DNA of 64,000 nucleotides, taken from NCBI GenBank assembly GCA_027491195.1, contig JAIXWQ010000010.1:62001-126000 (forward strand). Reading direction: 5' to 3'. The stretch comes from Cytophagaceae bacterium. GTDB taxonomy: Bacteria > Bacteroidota > Bacteroidia > Cytophagales > Spirosomataceae. The position numbers were made by a program, and so were the translations under genes. The notes under the pieces were generated by a model. The model made no database searches. It was not told the origin of the DNA and was given only the letters and a program-made list of their open reading frames with translations. Position 1 is the first letter of the stretch. Each line of letters opens with the position of its first letter. Positions 53,911-61,502 of the stretch are shown here, piece by piece.

Positions 53911-54324
53911 TTAGCAGAATTCGTCAAAAACACCTTCTAAGTGTCCTGCAATCATATCTGCCGAACGACCCTCAATGTGGTGACGCTCTACAAAGTGAAC
54001 TAATTCACCATCTTTAAACAAAGCGATAGATGGAGATGATGGAGGATAAGGAAGAGTATACTCACGTGCTTTTTGAACTGCTTCTGGATCTACACCCGCA
54101 AAAACCGTTACTAATTGGTTTGGCTTTTTAGCTGAAGCTGCAACAGCATTTTTTACGCCTGGACGTGCTGTAGAAGCAGAACATCCACAAACTGAGTTAA
54201 AAAACACCAAGGTTGTACCTGGCTTAGCCATTACGTCTTCCACTTCTGAAGCTGACTTCAATTCTTGGAATCCTCCGGCCACGATATCCATCCGCATAGG
54301 ATGTACTAAATGTTCTGGATACAT
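53911..54324 (-). CDS. Bacilliredoxin, BrxA/BrxB family (DUF1094)
   Basis: The 137-residue thioredoxin-like protein has a Cys-Gly-Cys active site (FFNSVCGCSASTARPG) and the family N-terminus MYPEHLVHPMRMDI. Bacilliredoxins remove bacillithiol from oxidised proteins. It is the last gene on the minus strand after the SUF genes; the link to Fe-S repair under oxidation is a reasonable inference and the arrangement is common in Bacteroidota. A C-terminal Cys (FDEFC) is present. Confidence 0.93.
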   Translation of the reverse strand: MYPEHLVHPMRMDIVAGGFQELKSASEVEDVMAKPGTTLVFFNSVCGCSASTARPGVKNAVAASAKKPNQLVTVFAGVDPEAVQKAREYTLPYPPSSPSIALFKDGELVHFVERHHIEGRSADMIAGHLEGVFDEFC

Positions 54325-54359
54325 ATATGTTCTATTTATATTTATTTGTGATAACGCTA

Positions 54360-54689
54360 TTACATAAATCCAAGTTCCAACTTGGCCACTTCTGACATCA
54401 TATCTTGCTCATAAGGTGGGTCAAAAGTCAATTCAACTGAAACCTCTGCAATTCCTTCAATTTCTCTAACCGCCTTTTCAATGTCCACAGGAATGCTTTC
54501 AGCTGAAGGACAGGAAGGGGATGTTAAAGTCATTAAGATGTACACATTATTCACCGGGAAAATCTTGATTTCATAGATTAATCCGAGTTCGTATACATCG
54601 ACAGGAATTTCTGGGTCATAGACGGTCTTAATCGCCTTAACTACCTTTTCCTTTAATTCTACCTCATTCATTTGACTTGAATTTTCCAT
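54360..54689 (-). CDS. DUF59 / MIP18-family Fe-S assembly protein (SufT-like)
   Basis: The 109-residue protein has the DUF59 core AIKTVYDPEIPVDVYELGLIYEI and LTSPSCPSAESIPVDIE with the conserved cysteine, and the C-terminal ELTFDPPYEQDMMSEVAK. Members assist Fe-S maturation together with SUF. ATG 54689 is chosen; the frame to 54722 would overlap sufE. It sits between sufE and the bacilliredoxin gene in the SUF unit. Confidence 0.9.
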   Translation of the reverse strand: MENSSQMNEVELKEKVVKAIKTVYDPEIPVDVYELGLIYEIKIFPVNNVYILMTLTSPSCPSAESIPVDIEKAVREIEGIAEVSVELTFDPPYEQDMMSEVAKLELGFM

Positions 54690-54702
54690 TTTAAATAATC
54701 GC

Positions 54703-55119
54703 TTAAGAGAAGGCCAAAGCATAATGTTGCATTTGTTTTACCATGGAAACTAATCCATTAGATCGAGTTTGAGCTAAATGCTGACTCATTCCAATTTGAT
54801 CAATAAAATATAAATCAGCCGCAAGAATCTCTGCTGGCGTGTGATTAGACAATACCCGAATCAACATCGAGATCATTCCTTTCACGATAATTGCCTCAGA
54901 ATCGGCTTGAAACACGACTAAATCGCCTTGTTTTTCTGCATGCAACCAGACACGGCTTTGGCAGCCCTTAATCACATTTTCTTCCGTCTTATAAGCATCC
55001 GACATAGGCGCTAACTTCTTGCCTAGGTCAATCAAATACTCATATTTATCCGCCCAGTCCTCGAAAAGACCAAACTCCTCAATTAATTCTTCTTGAATAT
55101 CGTTTATCGCCTGTCCCAT
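54703..55119 (-). CDS. sufE: Cysteine desulfuration protein SufE
   Basis: The 138-residue protein accepts persulfide sulfur from SufS. The active cysteine is in NVIKGCQSRVWLHAE, and the fold segments DWADKYEYLIDLGKKLAPM and MISMLIRVLSNHTPAEI are standard. The start abuts the sufS stop. Confidence 0.95.
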   Translation of the reverse strand: MGQAINDIQEELIEEFGLFEDWADKYEYLIDLGKKLAPMSDAYKTEENVIKGCQSRVWLHAEKQGDLVVFQADSEAIIVKGMISMLIRVLSNHTPAEILAADLYFIDQIGMSQHLAQTRSNGLVSMVKQMQHYALAFS

Positions 55120-56346
55120 TTATTGTAACATTTGTAAAGTCTTCTCTAAGCATAAAACAAAGCGATCAATCTCCTCGAATGTATTGTAGAACGAGAAGGA
55201 GGCGCGACAAGTTCCCACCAAATCATAGCGCTGCATCAAAGGCTGTGCACAGTGATGGCCCGTACGAATCGCAATGCCAAATTTATCTAACAATACACCG
55301 ATATCCTGTGGGTGAACGCCGTCCACCACAAAAGAAATAACCGCAATCTTTTCTGGGGCTGTACCCACTATCTTTAATCCTGGAATGGATTGTAATTTCT
55401 CCGTTGCATAGGCTAATAATGCCTCTTCCTGAGCCGCAAGCGCCTCTGCTGGAATGGCTTGGACGTAATCCAAAGCAGCACCGAAAGCAATTACATCCGC
55501 TATATTTGGCGTTCCTGCCTCGAATTTATAAGGTAATTCATTGTAGGTTGTTCCACTGAAACTCACCTCTTTGATCATCTCCCCGCCTCCTTGGTAAGGT
55601 GGCATGGCCTCTAAAAGTACGCGCTTTCCATACAACACGCCCACGCCCGTCGGACCAAACAACTTGTGTGCTGAAAAAACAAAGAAATCTAGATCCAAGG
55701 CTTGCACGTCTACCGCTAAATGAGCGACAGATTGCGCACCGTCGATTAGGACTTTAGCTCCAACCGCGTGTGCTAAAGAAATGATTTCTGCAATCGGATT
55801 AATGGTTCCAATCGCATTAGATACGTGGTTGACAGCAACAAGCTTTACTTTGGGATTCAATAATCCTTTTAAAGCTTCAATGTCTAGAACACCTTCATCA
55901 CTCACCGGAATCACCTTAATCTCTGCCCCTTTCTCCTCCGCAATCATTTGCCAAGGCACAATGTTCGAGTGGTGTTCTAGGTTAGAAACAATGATTTGAT
56001 CCCCTTTTCCCACATTTGCTCGACCAAAAGTCTGAGCAACTAAATTAATTCCCGCTGTGGTTCCAGAGGTGAAGATAATTTGGTCAGTAGAGGGTGAGTT
56101 TAAGAAAGCAGCTAGCTTCTTTCGCGTTAATTCGTAAGAAGTTGTAGCGCGTTCTGCCAAGGTGTGAATACCTCGGTGAATATTCGCATTATCCTGCTCA
56201 TAATAAGCGGTAAGCGCATCCATAACGGCTTTGGGCTTCTGTGTGGTCGCCGCATTATCAAAATAAACCAAAGGCGCTTTGTTTACCTGCTGATGTAAAA
56301 CAGGGAAATCCGCTCTAATTTGATCTATATTCAATTTTTCCGCCAT
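55120..56346 (-). CDS. sufS: Cysteine desulfurase SufS
   Basis: The 408-residue PLP enzyme removes sulfur from cysteine for Fe-S clusters. The PLP lysine is Lys228 (FFVFSAHKLFGPTGVGVLYG), and the catalytic Cys366 is in RTGHHCAQPLM, the group II type. It follows sufD by 2 bases and is followed immediately by sufE. Confidence 0.96.
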   Translation of the reverse strand: MAEKLNIDQIRADFPVLHQQVNKAPLVYFDNAATTQKPKAVMDALTAYYEQDNANIHRGIHTLAERATTSYELTRKKLAAFLNSPSTDQIIFTSGTTAGINLVAQTFGRANVGKGDQIIVSNLEHHSNIVPWQMIAEEKGAEIKVIPVSDEGVLDIEALKGLLNPKVKLVAVNHVSNAIGTINPIAEIISLAHAVGAKVLIDGAQSVAHLAVDVQALDLDFFVFSAHKLFGPTGVGVLYGKRVLLEAMPPYQGGGEMIKEVSFSGTTYNELPYKFEAGTPNIADVIAFGAALDYVQAIPAEALAAQEEALLAYATEKLQSIPGLKIVGTAPEKIAVISFVVDGVHPQDIGVLLDKFGIAIRTGHHCAQPLMQRYDLVGTCRASFSFYNTFEEIDRFVLCLEKTLQMLQ

Positions 56347-56348
56347 GA

Positions 56349-57560
56349 TTATATCGCTAAGGAAGTCTGGATTTTTGAAATAATTTTATCTGTCAAACGC
56401 AATTTCGTCTCCTCATGCGTCACGCGATCAATCACTTCTTGAACAAAGGCTAGTAACAATAAAGTTCGTGCATTCGCTAAAGAAATACCTCTTGAACGTA
56501 AATAGAACAAGGCTTCCTCATTCAATTGACCGGTAGTCGTTCCATGTGAACACTTCACATCATCCGCCCAAATCTCCAATTGAGGTTTCGTATTCATTGT
56601 TGCTCTAGTAGAGGCAAGAACGTTTTTACAGCTTTGGAAAGCATTCGTCTTTTGTGCATCTGGACGCACAAAAATCTTTCCATTAAACACTCCGGTTGCA
56701 TTCCCCATCAACACGCCTTTGTATAATTCATTCGACTCTGAATTAGGCTTGCGATGATCCACTACCGTGTGAGAATCCATTAACTGGTTCTCTCCTGGCA
56801 CATAAAGTCCATTCAGGTTAGATACTACATGTTCCCCATCGCTGTAGAAATGCAGGTTATTTCGCAAATATTCGGCGTTCAGAGAGAAGGTGAATAAATC
56901 CACTTGACTATCAGAAAGCTGCGTAATGAAGGTATGATCGATGTGAGAGGTATTTGCCGCTAAATCTTGTTCCTTCACATAGGTCAAGTTCGCCTTTTCA
57001 CTCACATAAATTTCTTGTACAAAATTAGATAACACCTCGGCTGATCCCTCCTTCGTAAAGGCGCGTTCAATCAAGGTTAAGGTAGCATCTGCTTCTAAGA
57101 AAACGATTAATCGGCTTTGAATAGCGGACGCTTTTGACGCAGATACGATGAAATCATGTGTGATGGCTTGAACTACTGAAACGCCTGCCTTCACCCATAA
57201 TACCTGAGTATTAGCCACCAAAGCCGTATTTAAATCATACAAAGAGTTCTGATCTAAAATAGGACGGCGTTGCTCCCATTTCGCAGCAAGTGCTGGATTA
57301 GAAGCTAAAAATGCATCGAAAGAGATGAATTCAACTCCGGCAGGCAAGGAACCCTGGAAAGTGGTGTTGCCATTTTGAGTTTGCAAACTAGCCGTTGAGG
57401 ACTCATGTAAGGAAGCGGGAGTCCAATCTAGGTCTTTTTCATTCCAAGACTTCAAGGACGCATACTTCCATTCTTCCCATTTATTGGTGGGAAAACCTTT
57501 GGCCTTAAAACGCTCTAATGCCTCCTTTTGAGTCGCTGAGCTTAATTCTGTATACAACAT
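56349..57560 (-). CDS. sufD: Fe-S cluster assembly protein SufD
   Basis: The 403-residue beta-helix scaffold component of the SufBCD complex ends in SHGTTTGQLNEEALFYLRSRGIS and LLLAFVQEVIDRV, with the conserved His in KCSHGTTTG. N-terminal KWEEWKYASLK also fits SufD. It lacks the extra cysteines expected of SufB, so it is SufD and not SufB. Spacing to sufC is one base. Confidence 0.94.
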   Translation of the reverse strand: MLYTELSSATQKEALERFKAKGFPTNKWEEWKYASLKSWNEKDLDWTPASLHESSTASLQTQNGNTTFQGSLPAGVEFISFDAFLASNPALAAKWEQRRPILDQNSLYDLNTALVANTQVLWVKAGVSVVQAITHDFIVSASKASAIQSRLIVFLEADATLTLIERAFTKEGSAEVLSNFVQEIYVSEKANLTYVKEQDLAANTSHIDHTFITQLSDSQVDLFTFSLNAEYLRNNLHFYSDGEHVVSNLNGLYVPGENQLMDSHTVVDHRKPNSESNELYKGVLMGNATGVFNGKIFVRPDAQKTNAFQSCKNVLASTRATMNTKPQLEIWADDVKCSHGTTTGQLNEEALFYLRSRGISLANARTLLLLAFVQEVIDRVTHEETKLRLTDKIISKIQTSLAI

Positions 57561-57561
57561 C

Positions 57562-58314
57562 TTATTCTCCTAAAGCTGAAATGATCCAATCGTATCCGCG
57601 CTCCTCTAATTCAAGCGCTAATTCTTTTCCTCCTGATTTCACGATTTTTCCTTTGTACAATACGTGTACAAAATCGGGTACGATGTAGTCCAAAAGGCGT
57701 TGGTAGTGAGTTACTACAATCGTCGCATTATCTGGGGATTTCAATTTATTCACTCCTTCTGCCACGATACGTAATGCATCGATGTCAAGTCCAGAGTCAG
57801 TTTCGTCCAAAATAGCCAACTTAGGTTCTAACACCGCCATTTGGAAAATTTCATTTCTTTTTTTCTCACCACCAGAGAAACCTTCGTTTAAGGCACGAGA
57901 CAATAAACTTTGGTCAATATTCACATAGCTCATCTTTTCTTTGAACATCTTCAAAAACTGAACAGCGTCCAAAGCTTCTTCCCCACGGTACTTCCGAATT
58001 TCATTTACCGCCGACTTCATAAAGTTCGTCGTCGATACACCCGGAATTTCTACTGGGTATTGAAAAGCAAGGAATAAACCTTCTGCGGCACGTTCTTCAG
58101 GAGCCAGATCTAATAAATCCTTACCCAAAAAGTCAACTGAACCACCTGTTACCTCATAATCCTCACGTCCGGCTAAAACAGACGCTAAAGTTGATTTACC
58201 TGAACCATTCGGTCCCATGATCGCGTGAACTTCTCCCGCTTTGATCTCTAAATTAATCCCCTTCAAGATTTCCTTCTCCCCTATTCTTGCTTGTAAATTC
58301 TTTATTGAAAGCAT
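57562..58314 (-). CDS. sufC: Fe-S cluster assembly ATPase SufC
   Basis: The 250-residue ABC-type ATPase of the SufBCD complex has Walker A GPNGSGKST, signature FSGGEKKRNEI and Walker B LAILDETDSGLD. ATG 58314 gives the normal N-terminus MLSIKNLQARIG; the frame to 58371 adds 19 residues over the promoter. It is the first gene of the SUF unit. sufB, normally just upstream, is absent here. Confidence 0.96.
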   Translation of the reverse strand: MLSIKNLQARIGEKEILKGINLEIKAGEVHAIMGPNGSGKSTLASVLAGREDYEVTGGSVDFLGKDLLDLAPEERAAEGLFLAFQYPVEIPGVSTTNFMKSAVNEIRKYRGEEALDAVQFLKMFKEKMSYVNIDQSLLSRALNEGFSGGEKKRNEIFQMAVLEPKLAILDETDSGLDIDALRIVAEGVNKLKSPDNATIVVTHYQRLLDYIVPDFVHVLYKGKIVKSGGKELALELEERGYDWIISALGE

Positions 58315-58356
58315 GGTATGTGTTTTTAATCTGGCTATTTTACTCCAATTGAAACA

Positions 58357-58364
58357 CAAAATTA
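58357..58364 (-). promoter_or_regulatory. -7 box for the SUF operon
   Basis: On the minus strand the sequence reads TAATTTTG (TAnnTTTG), 42 bases before the sufC ATG. There is no clear TTG at 19 bases; the perfect dyad at 58391-58415 lies just upstream of this promoter. Confidence 0.5.
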
Positions 58365-58390
58365 AGGCCAATGGTTTTGAAAAACTAGAC

Positions 58391-58415
58391 TTTATTTAGA
58401 TTCACTCTAAATAAA
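58391..58415. promoter_or_regulatory. Perfect dyad operator between sufC and hesB/iscA
   Basis: TTTATTTAGA and TCTAAATAAA are perfect 10-base inverted arms around a 5-base spacer (TTCAC). The dyad lies in the 162-base divergent region, about 26 bases upstream of each -7 box, so one regulator could control both units. The form resembles an operator of the DtxR/IdeR or Fur class (TTAGn..nCTAA), which would fit iron-responsive control of Fe-S assembly (inference). Confidence 0.65.
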
Positions 58416-58439
58416 TGATTTTTTTAGGGAATTTTTTCT

Positions 58440-58447
58440 TATTTTTG
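58440..58447 (+). promoter_or_regulatory. -7 box for hesB/iscA
   Basis: TATTTTTG matches TAnnTTTG 29 bases before the chosen ATG at 58477. Its last G is the first base of the GTG that opens the longer frame, which argues against that longer start. Confidence 0.5.
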
Positions 58448-58476
58448 TGTCGGAAATTCATCAAAATACTACCAAC

Positions 58477-58803
58477 ATGATCTCGATATCAGATTTAGCA
58501 GCCAATAGAATTAAAGAATTGCGTTCTAAAGAAGGTTTAACGGAGGAATTTAACATCCGCGTGGCTGTAGAAGGTGGCGGTTGCTCTGGCTTGATGTATA
58601 ATTTGGATTTCGCAGCAGAGCCTCAAGCTAACGATATGATTTTCGAAGATAAAGGGGTGAAAGTAATGGTAGACAAAAAATCCATTCTTTACCTGGCAGG
58701 CACTGAACTAGATTTTTCAGATGGCCTAAATGGCAAAGGTTTCCAATTCAAAAACCCGAACGCAAGTCGTACTTGTGGATGTGGAGAAAGTTTCTCTATC
58801 TAA
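58477..58803 (+). CDS. HesB/IscA family iron-sulfur carrier
   Basis: The 108-residue A-type carrier has the three conserved cysteines: one in VEGGGCSGLMY and two in SRTCGCGESF. It receives clusters from SufBCD and passes them to target proteins. ATG 58477 is chosen over GTG 58447 because the latter sits on the promoter. It is divergent from sufC and overlaps the convergent maf gene by 8 bases. It may be SufA, IscA or ErpA; context favours a SUF role. Confidence 0.93.
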   Translation: MISISDLAANRIKELRSKEGLTEEFNIRVAVEGGGCSGLMYNLDFAAEPQANDMIFEDKGVKVMVDKKSILYLAGTELDFSDGLNGKGFQFKNPNASRTCGCGESFSI

Positions 58804-59404
58804 TTAATAGTTGTTTTCCGTCTAGAATATACGGTTTCATCAATTGATAAACCTCATAGATGGGTAGACCCATCACCGTGTAGAATGATCCTTGAATGGA
58901 TTCAATCCCTACCATTCCTAGGTAGTCTTGGACACCATAAGAACCAGCTTTGTCCATACAAGAACCCTCTCTGACATAAAAATCAATTTCCCATTCTTCG
59001 AAAGTTCTGAATTTAACTAGAGCTGAATCCGCTTTCGTAAACAAGCCTTGAGGCGTGTGCAAAGCAATCCCAGTCACCACTTCATGCGTTTTACCCGATA
59101 GTTTTTGAAGCATTTGAATGGCTTCCGATTTATCTGATGGCTTGTTTAATATCTCATTTTCAAGAATTACCACGGTATCCGCCGCTAAAACCAAGGTCGT
59201 TGGAGAAATCCGAGCTAGTTCACTCGCTTTTCTTTCTGCCAAATGCACAGGCACCTTTTGTGGTTTCATAGCAGCATCGAACGACTCATCCACATCGCTT
59301 GGCAACACCGAAAATTCAAAACCCGCATTACGAAGAATCTCTTTTCTACGAGGGGAATTAGAAGCTAGGACAAATGGATATTGGAGGGATAAGGAATTCT
59401 GCAT
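58796..59404 (-). CDS. maf: Maf family nucleotide pyrophosphatase
   Basis: The 202-residue protein has the Maf motif VLASNSPRRKEILRNAGF and LVLAADTVVILENEILNKPSD. Maf enzymes hydrolyse non-canonical or modified nucleoside triphosphates and can arrest division when overproduced. ATG 59404 is preferred to the TTG at 59410. It belongs to the dTTP/UTP-type or YceF-type subgroup; not resolved. Confidence 0.93.
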   Translation of the reverse strand: MQNSLSLQYPFVLASNSPRRKEILRNAGFEFSVLPSDVDESFDAAMKPQKVPVHLAERKASELARISPTTLVLAADTVVILENEILNKPSDKSEAIQMLQKLSGKTHEVVTGIALHTPQGLFTKADSALVKFRTFEEWEIDFYVREGSCMDKAGSYGVQDYLGMVGIESIQGSFYTVMGLPIYEVYQLMKPYILDGKQLLIR

Positions 59405-59466
59405 GTTCAAAAATAGGTCAAAAATTAAAATTTTCAGGATTTAACAATAATTTAATTTTAATTCAC

Positions 59467-59496
59467 TTGCATTTAATGTAATTACATTTAATTTTG
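59467..59496 (+). promoter_or_regulatory. Promoter of the marR-yceI unit
   Basis: TTG at 59467-59469, exactly 19 bases, TAATTTTG at 59489-59496, then the marR ATG at 59515. Full match to the Bacteroidota pattern. The spacer is filled by a palindrome. Confidence 0.8.
59472..59491. promoter_or_regulatory. Palindromic operator inside the marR promoter spacer
   Basis: AATGTAATTACATT (59475-59488) is a perfect 14-base palindrome; with flanking TTt and tAA it extends to 20 bases with one mismatch. It occupies the -33/-7 spacer, so binding would block polymerase. It is the expected geometry for MarR autorepression. Confidence 0.7.
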
Positions 59497-59514
59497 CTAC
59501 ATCAAATTTTAGTC

Positions 59515-59979
59515 ATGGGTATTTCCGAGGATTTAAAACAAAGTAATTTTCAATCAGAGTCCCAAAAAGCCATTGTCAACGCGATCTACACAGGAAACTG
59601 GATTGTTCAGCAACAACAAGAGCTTTTGAAGCCTTTTGGCCTTACCGTGCAACAATATAATGTTCTACGGATTTTAAAAGGACAACAAGGCAACCCGATG
59701 ACCGTTCTAGCCATTACGGAACGCATGTTAGATAAAATGTCGAACGCATCTCGCCTAGTTGACAAATTGCTCGAAAAAAAATTAGTCCTTCGACGCGAAT
59801 GTCCCAAAGATCGAAGGGCAGTGGATATCTTAATTTTACCTGCTGGATTAGACTTATTAAAAGAAGTAGACCAAGTTCAACAAGATTGGGGAAAACATTT
59901 CGATGCTTTAGGCGTTAAGAGACTCGAAGAAATGAACCAACTTTTGGACGAATTTAGAACCGTATTTTCTCACAATTAA
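59515..59979 (+). CDS. MarR-family transcriptional regulator
   Basis: The 154-residue winged-helix protein has GLTVQQYNVLRILKGQQGNPMTVLAI, the recognition helix region MLDKMSNASRLVDKLLEKKLV and the wing RRECPKDRRAVDILILPAG. ATG 59515 is chosen because the frame to 59494 overlaps the promoter. yceI follows after 12 bases. A palindrome in its own promoter suggests autoregulation; the regulon probably includes yceI and possibly the nitroreductase downstream. Confidence 0.92.
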   Translation: MGISEDLKQSNFQSESQKAIVNAIYTGNWIVQQQQELLKPFGLTVQQYNVLRILKGQQGNPMTVLAITERMLDKMSNASRLVDKLLEKKLVLRRECPKDRRAVDILILPAGLDLLKEVDQVQQDWGKHFDALGVKRLEEMNQLLDEFRTVFSHN

Positions 59980-59991
59980 ACAATAAATTAT

Positions 59992-60567
59992 ATGAAATCT
60001 GTAAAAGTAGTAATCGCAACCTTGGCTTTAGGCCTAATCACTTTCGCTGGTGTAGCGGCACCGAAAGTAGTGAACGTAAACAAGTCAGCTAGTTCAATCG
60101 CTTGGTTAGCTAAGAAAGTAACTGGCGAGCACAATGGTACAGTAGGAATCTCTGCTGGTGCATTAAATGTAAATGGAAACAAATTAATCGGAGGAAACTT
60201 CACAATTGATTTGAAAACAATCAAGGCTCTAGATATCACAGATCCAGGTTACAACCAAAAATTCATCGGACACATCACTTCAGGTGATTTCTTCGAAGTA
60301 GAGAAATTCCCAACAGCTTCTTTCGTTATCACCAAAGTAGCTGGTAACCAAGTAACTGGTAATTTGACAGTAAAAGGAATCACAAAATCAATCACTTTCC
60401 CAGCTGAAATTGCTGTAAAAGGTGGTAAAGTGACTGCTAAGGCAAACATCACTATCGATCGTACGGATTTCAACATCAAATACGGTTCAAAGAAATTCTT
60501 TGATTCAATTGGTGACAAGGCGATTTATGATGATTTCGCTCTTACAGTTTCTTTAGTTTCAGAATAA
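59992..60567 (+). CDS. YceI-family lipid-binding protein
   Basis: The 191-residue protein has a signal peptide (MKSVKVVIATLALGLITFAGVAA). A YceI lipocalin-like barrel follows: SSIAWLAKKVTGEHNGTVGI, GGNFTIDLKTIKALDI, HITSGDFFEVEKFPTASFVI and LTVKGITKSITFPAEI. These periplasmic proteins bind isoprenoid lipids. It is co-transcribed with the MarR regulator, a common pairing in Bacteroidota. Confidence 0.94.
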   Translation: MKSVKVVIATLALGLITFAGVAAPKVVNVNKSASSIAWLAKKVTGEHNGTVGISAGALNVNGNKLIGGNFTIDLKTIKALDITDPGYNQKFIGHITSGDFFEVEKFPTASFVITKVAGNQVTGNLTVKGITKSITFPAEIAVKGGKVTAKANITIDRTDFNIKYGSKKFFDSIGDKAIYDDFALTVSLVSE

Positions 60568-60595
60568 ATTTAAATAGGGGGCTGTAAAATGGCTC

Positions 60596-60660
60596 AATTT
60601 CAAAGTGCAATCTCTAAAACTGCCTAACGACAATGTTTTATGAGATTGCACTTTAAAATT
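60596..60660 (+). repeat. Structured hairpin A with loop GCCTAACGACA
   Basis: The outer stem is AATTT, one mismatch, then a 13-base perfect stem AAAGTGCAATCTC / GAGATTGCACTTT. An inner stem TAAAAC / GTTTTA encloses a 14-base loop TGCCTAACGACAAT. There is no T tract, so it is not a plain terminator. A second hairpin with the same layout and almost the same loop, in reverse orientation, is at 60739-60804. Confidence 0.85.
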
Positions 60661-60738
60661 TCCTACTACTTTCCGAACAGTTTCACTCTCTTATTTAAGG
60701 GAGATGAGATAGAAACTGATTTTATTTATTTATTTGAT

Positions 60739-60804
60739 AAATTTTCAAGGCTTATTCGTAGAAAATATGTCGTAGGCCATTTTCCAGAATAAGCCTTGAA
60801 ATTT
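60739..60804 (-). repeat. Structured hairpin B with loop GGCCTACGACAT
   Basis: The outer stem is a perfect 15-base pairing TTTCAAGGCTTATTC / GAATAAGCCTTGAAA (extended by AAAT/ATTT around a bulge). An inner stem GAAAAT / ATTTTC encloses a 12-base loop that on the minus strand reads GGCCTACGACAT. The stems differ wholly from hairpin A while the loop GCCTA(A)CGACA is shared. It ends 21 bases before the nitroreductase ATG. Confidence 0.85.
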
Positions 60805-60825
60805 AGCTATAACAAGAAAAACATT

Positions 60826-61455
60826 ATGTCTTTAATCGACTCATTATCTTGGCGCTACGCCACAAAAAGAATGACAGGAAACAAAGTTTCCGCAGAAAAA
60901 ATTGATGCCTTATTAGAAGCAATCCGCCTATCAGCATCTGGGTTTGGTTTACAACCATACAAAATTTTGGTAATTGAGAATCCAGAATTAAAAGCTAAAA
61001 TTCAACCGATCGCTTATGGTCAACCACAAGCAGTTGAATCATCTCATTTATTAGTTTTCGCAGCTTGGAATGATATCACTGAAGCTCAAATCGATGCTTT
61101 CATCCAATTAGTGGCTGATACGCGTGGTCTTTCAGTAGATATGTTAGGTGATTACCGCGGAGCTATTGCTGGTTCATTATTAGGTCGTCCAGTGGAAGCA
61201 AAACAAAACTGGGCAGATCGCCAAGCTTATTTAGCTATGGGAACGGCTCTTGCTGCGGCAGGTGAATTAAAAATCGATACAACACCGATGGAAGGATTTA
61301 TTCCGGCTCAACTAGACGAATTATTAGGTCTAGAAGCGATGGGATTACACTCTGTGTTAATCTTAGCAGTTGGTGAGCGTGATGCAGCGAATGACTTTAT
61401 GGCTAATGCCGCTAAGGTTCGTTATGCTAAAGAAGATTTAGTGATCAACTTGTAA
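60826..61455 (+). CDS. Nitroreductase-family NAD(P)H-dependent oxidoreductase
   Basis: The 209-residue flavoprotein has SLSWRYATKRMTGNKVSAEKIDALLEAIRLSASGFGLQPYKILVI at the N-terminus and LDELLGLEAMGLHSVLILAVGERD near the end, as in NfsB-like FMN reductases. ATG 60826 is chosen over a TTG at 60796 that lies within hairpin B. It may belong to the regulon of the nearby MarR protein, since MarR-nitroreductase links are frequent (inference). Confidence 0.92.
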   Translation: MSLIDSLSWRYATKRMTGNKVSAEKIDALLEAIRLSASGFGLQPYKILVIENPELKAKIQPIAYGQPQAVESSHLLVFAAWNDITEAQIDAFIQLVADTRGLSVDMLGDYRGAIAGSLLGRPVEAKQNWADRQAYLAMGTALAAAGELKIDTTPMEGFIPAQLDELLGLEAMGLHSVLILAVGERDAANDFMANAAKVRYAKEDLVINL

Positions 61456-61473
61456 TCAGTTCGCTCACGAAAG

Positions 61474-61502
61474 AAAAGGCTCCGAAATTCGGAGCCTTTT
61501 TT
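61474..61502. terminator. Bidirectional intrinsic terminator
   Basis: AAAAGGCTCCGAA and TTCGGAGCCTTTT form a 13-base palindromic stem followed by further T. It ends the nitroreductase transcript; the cca stop codon (61501-61503) lies in its tail. Confidence 0.87.

Noticed and set aside
60615-60660. Possible integron attC site, because GCCTAAC in hairpin A fits the RYYYAAC core
   Set aside because: The matching GTTRRRY box is absent, the motif lies in the loop and not at the base of the stem, and there is no integron integrase or cassette array.
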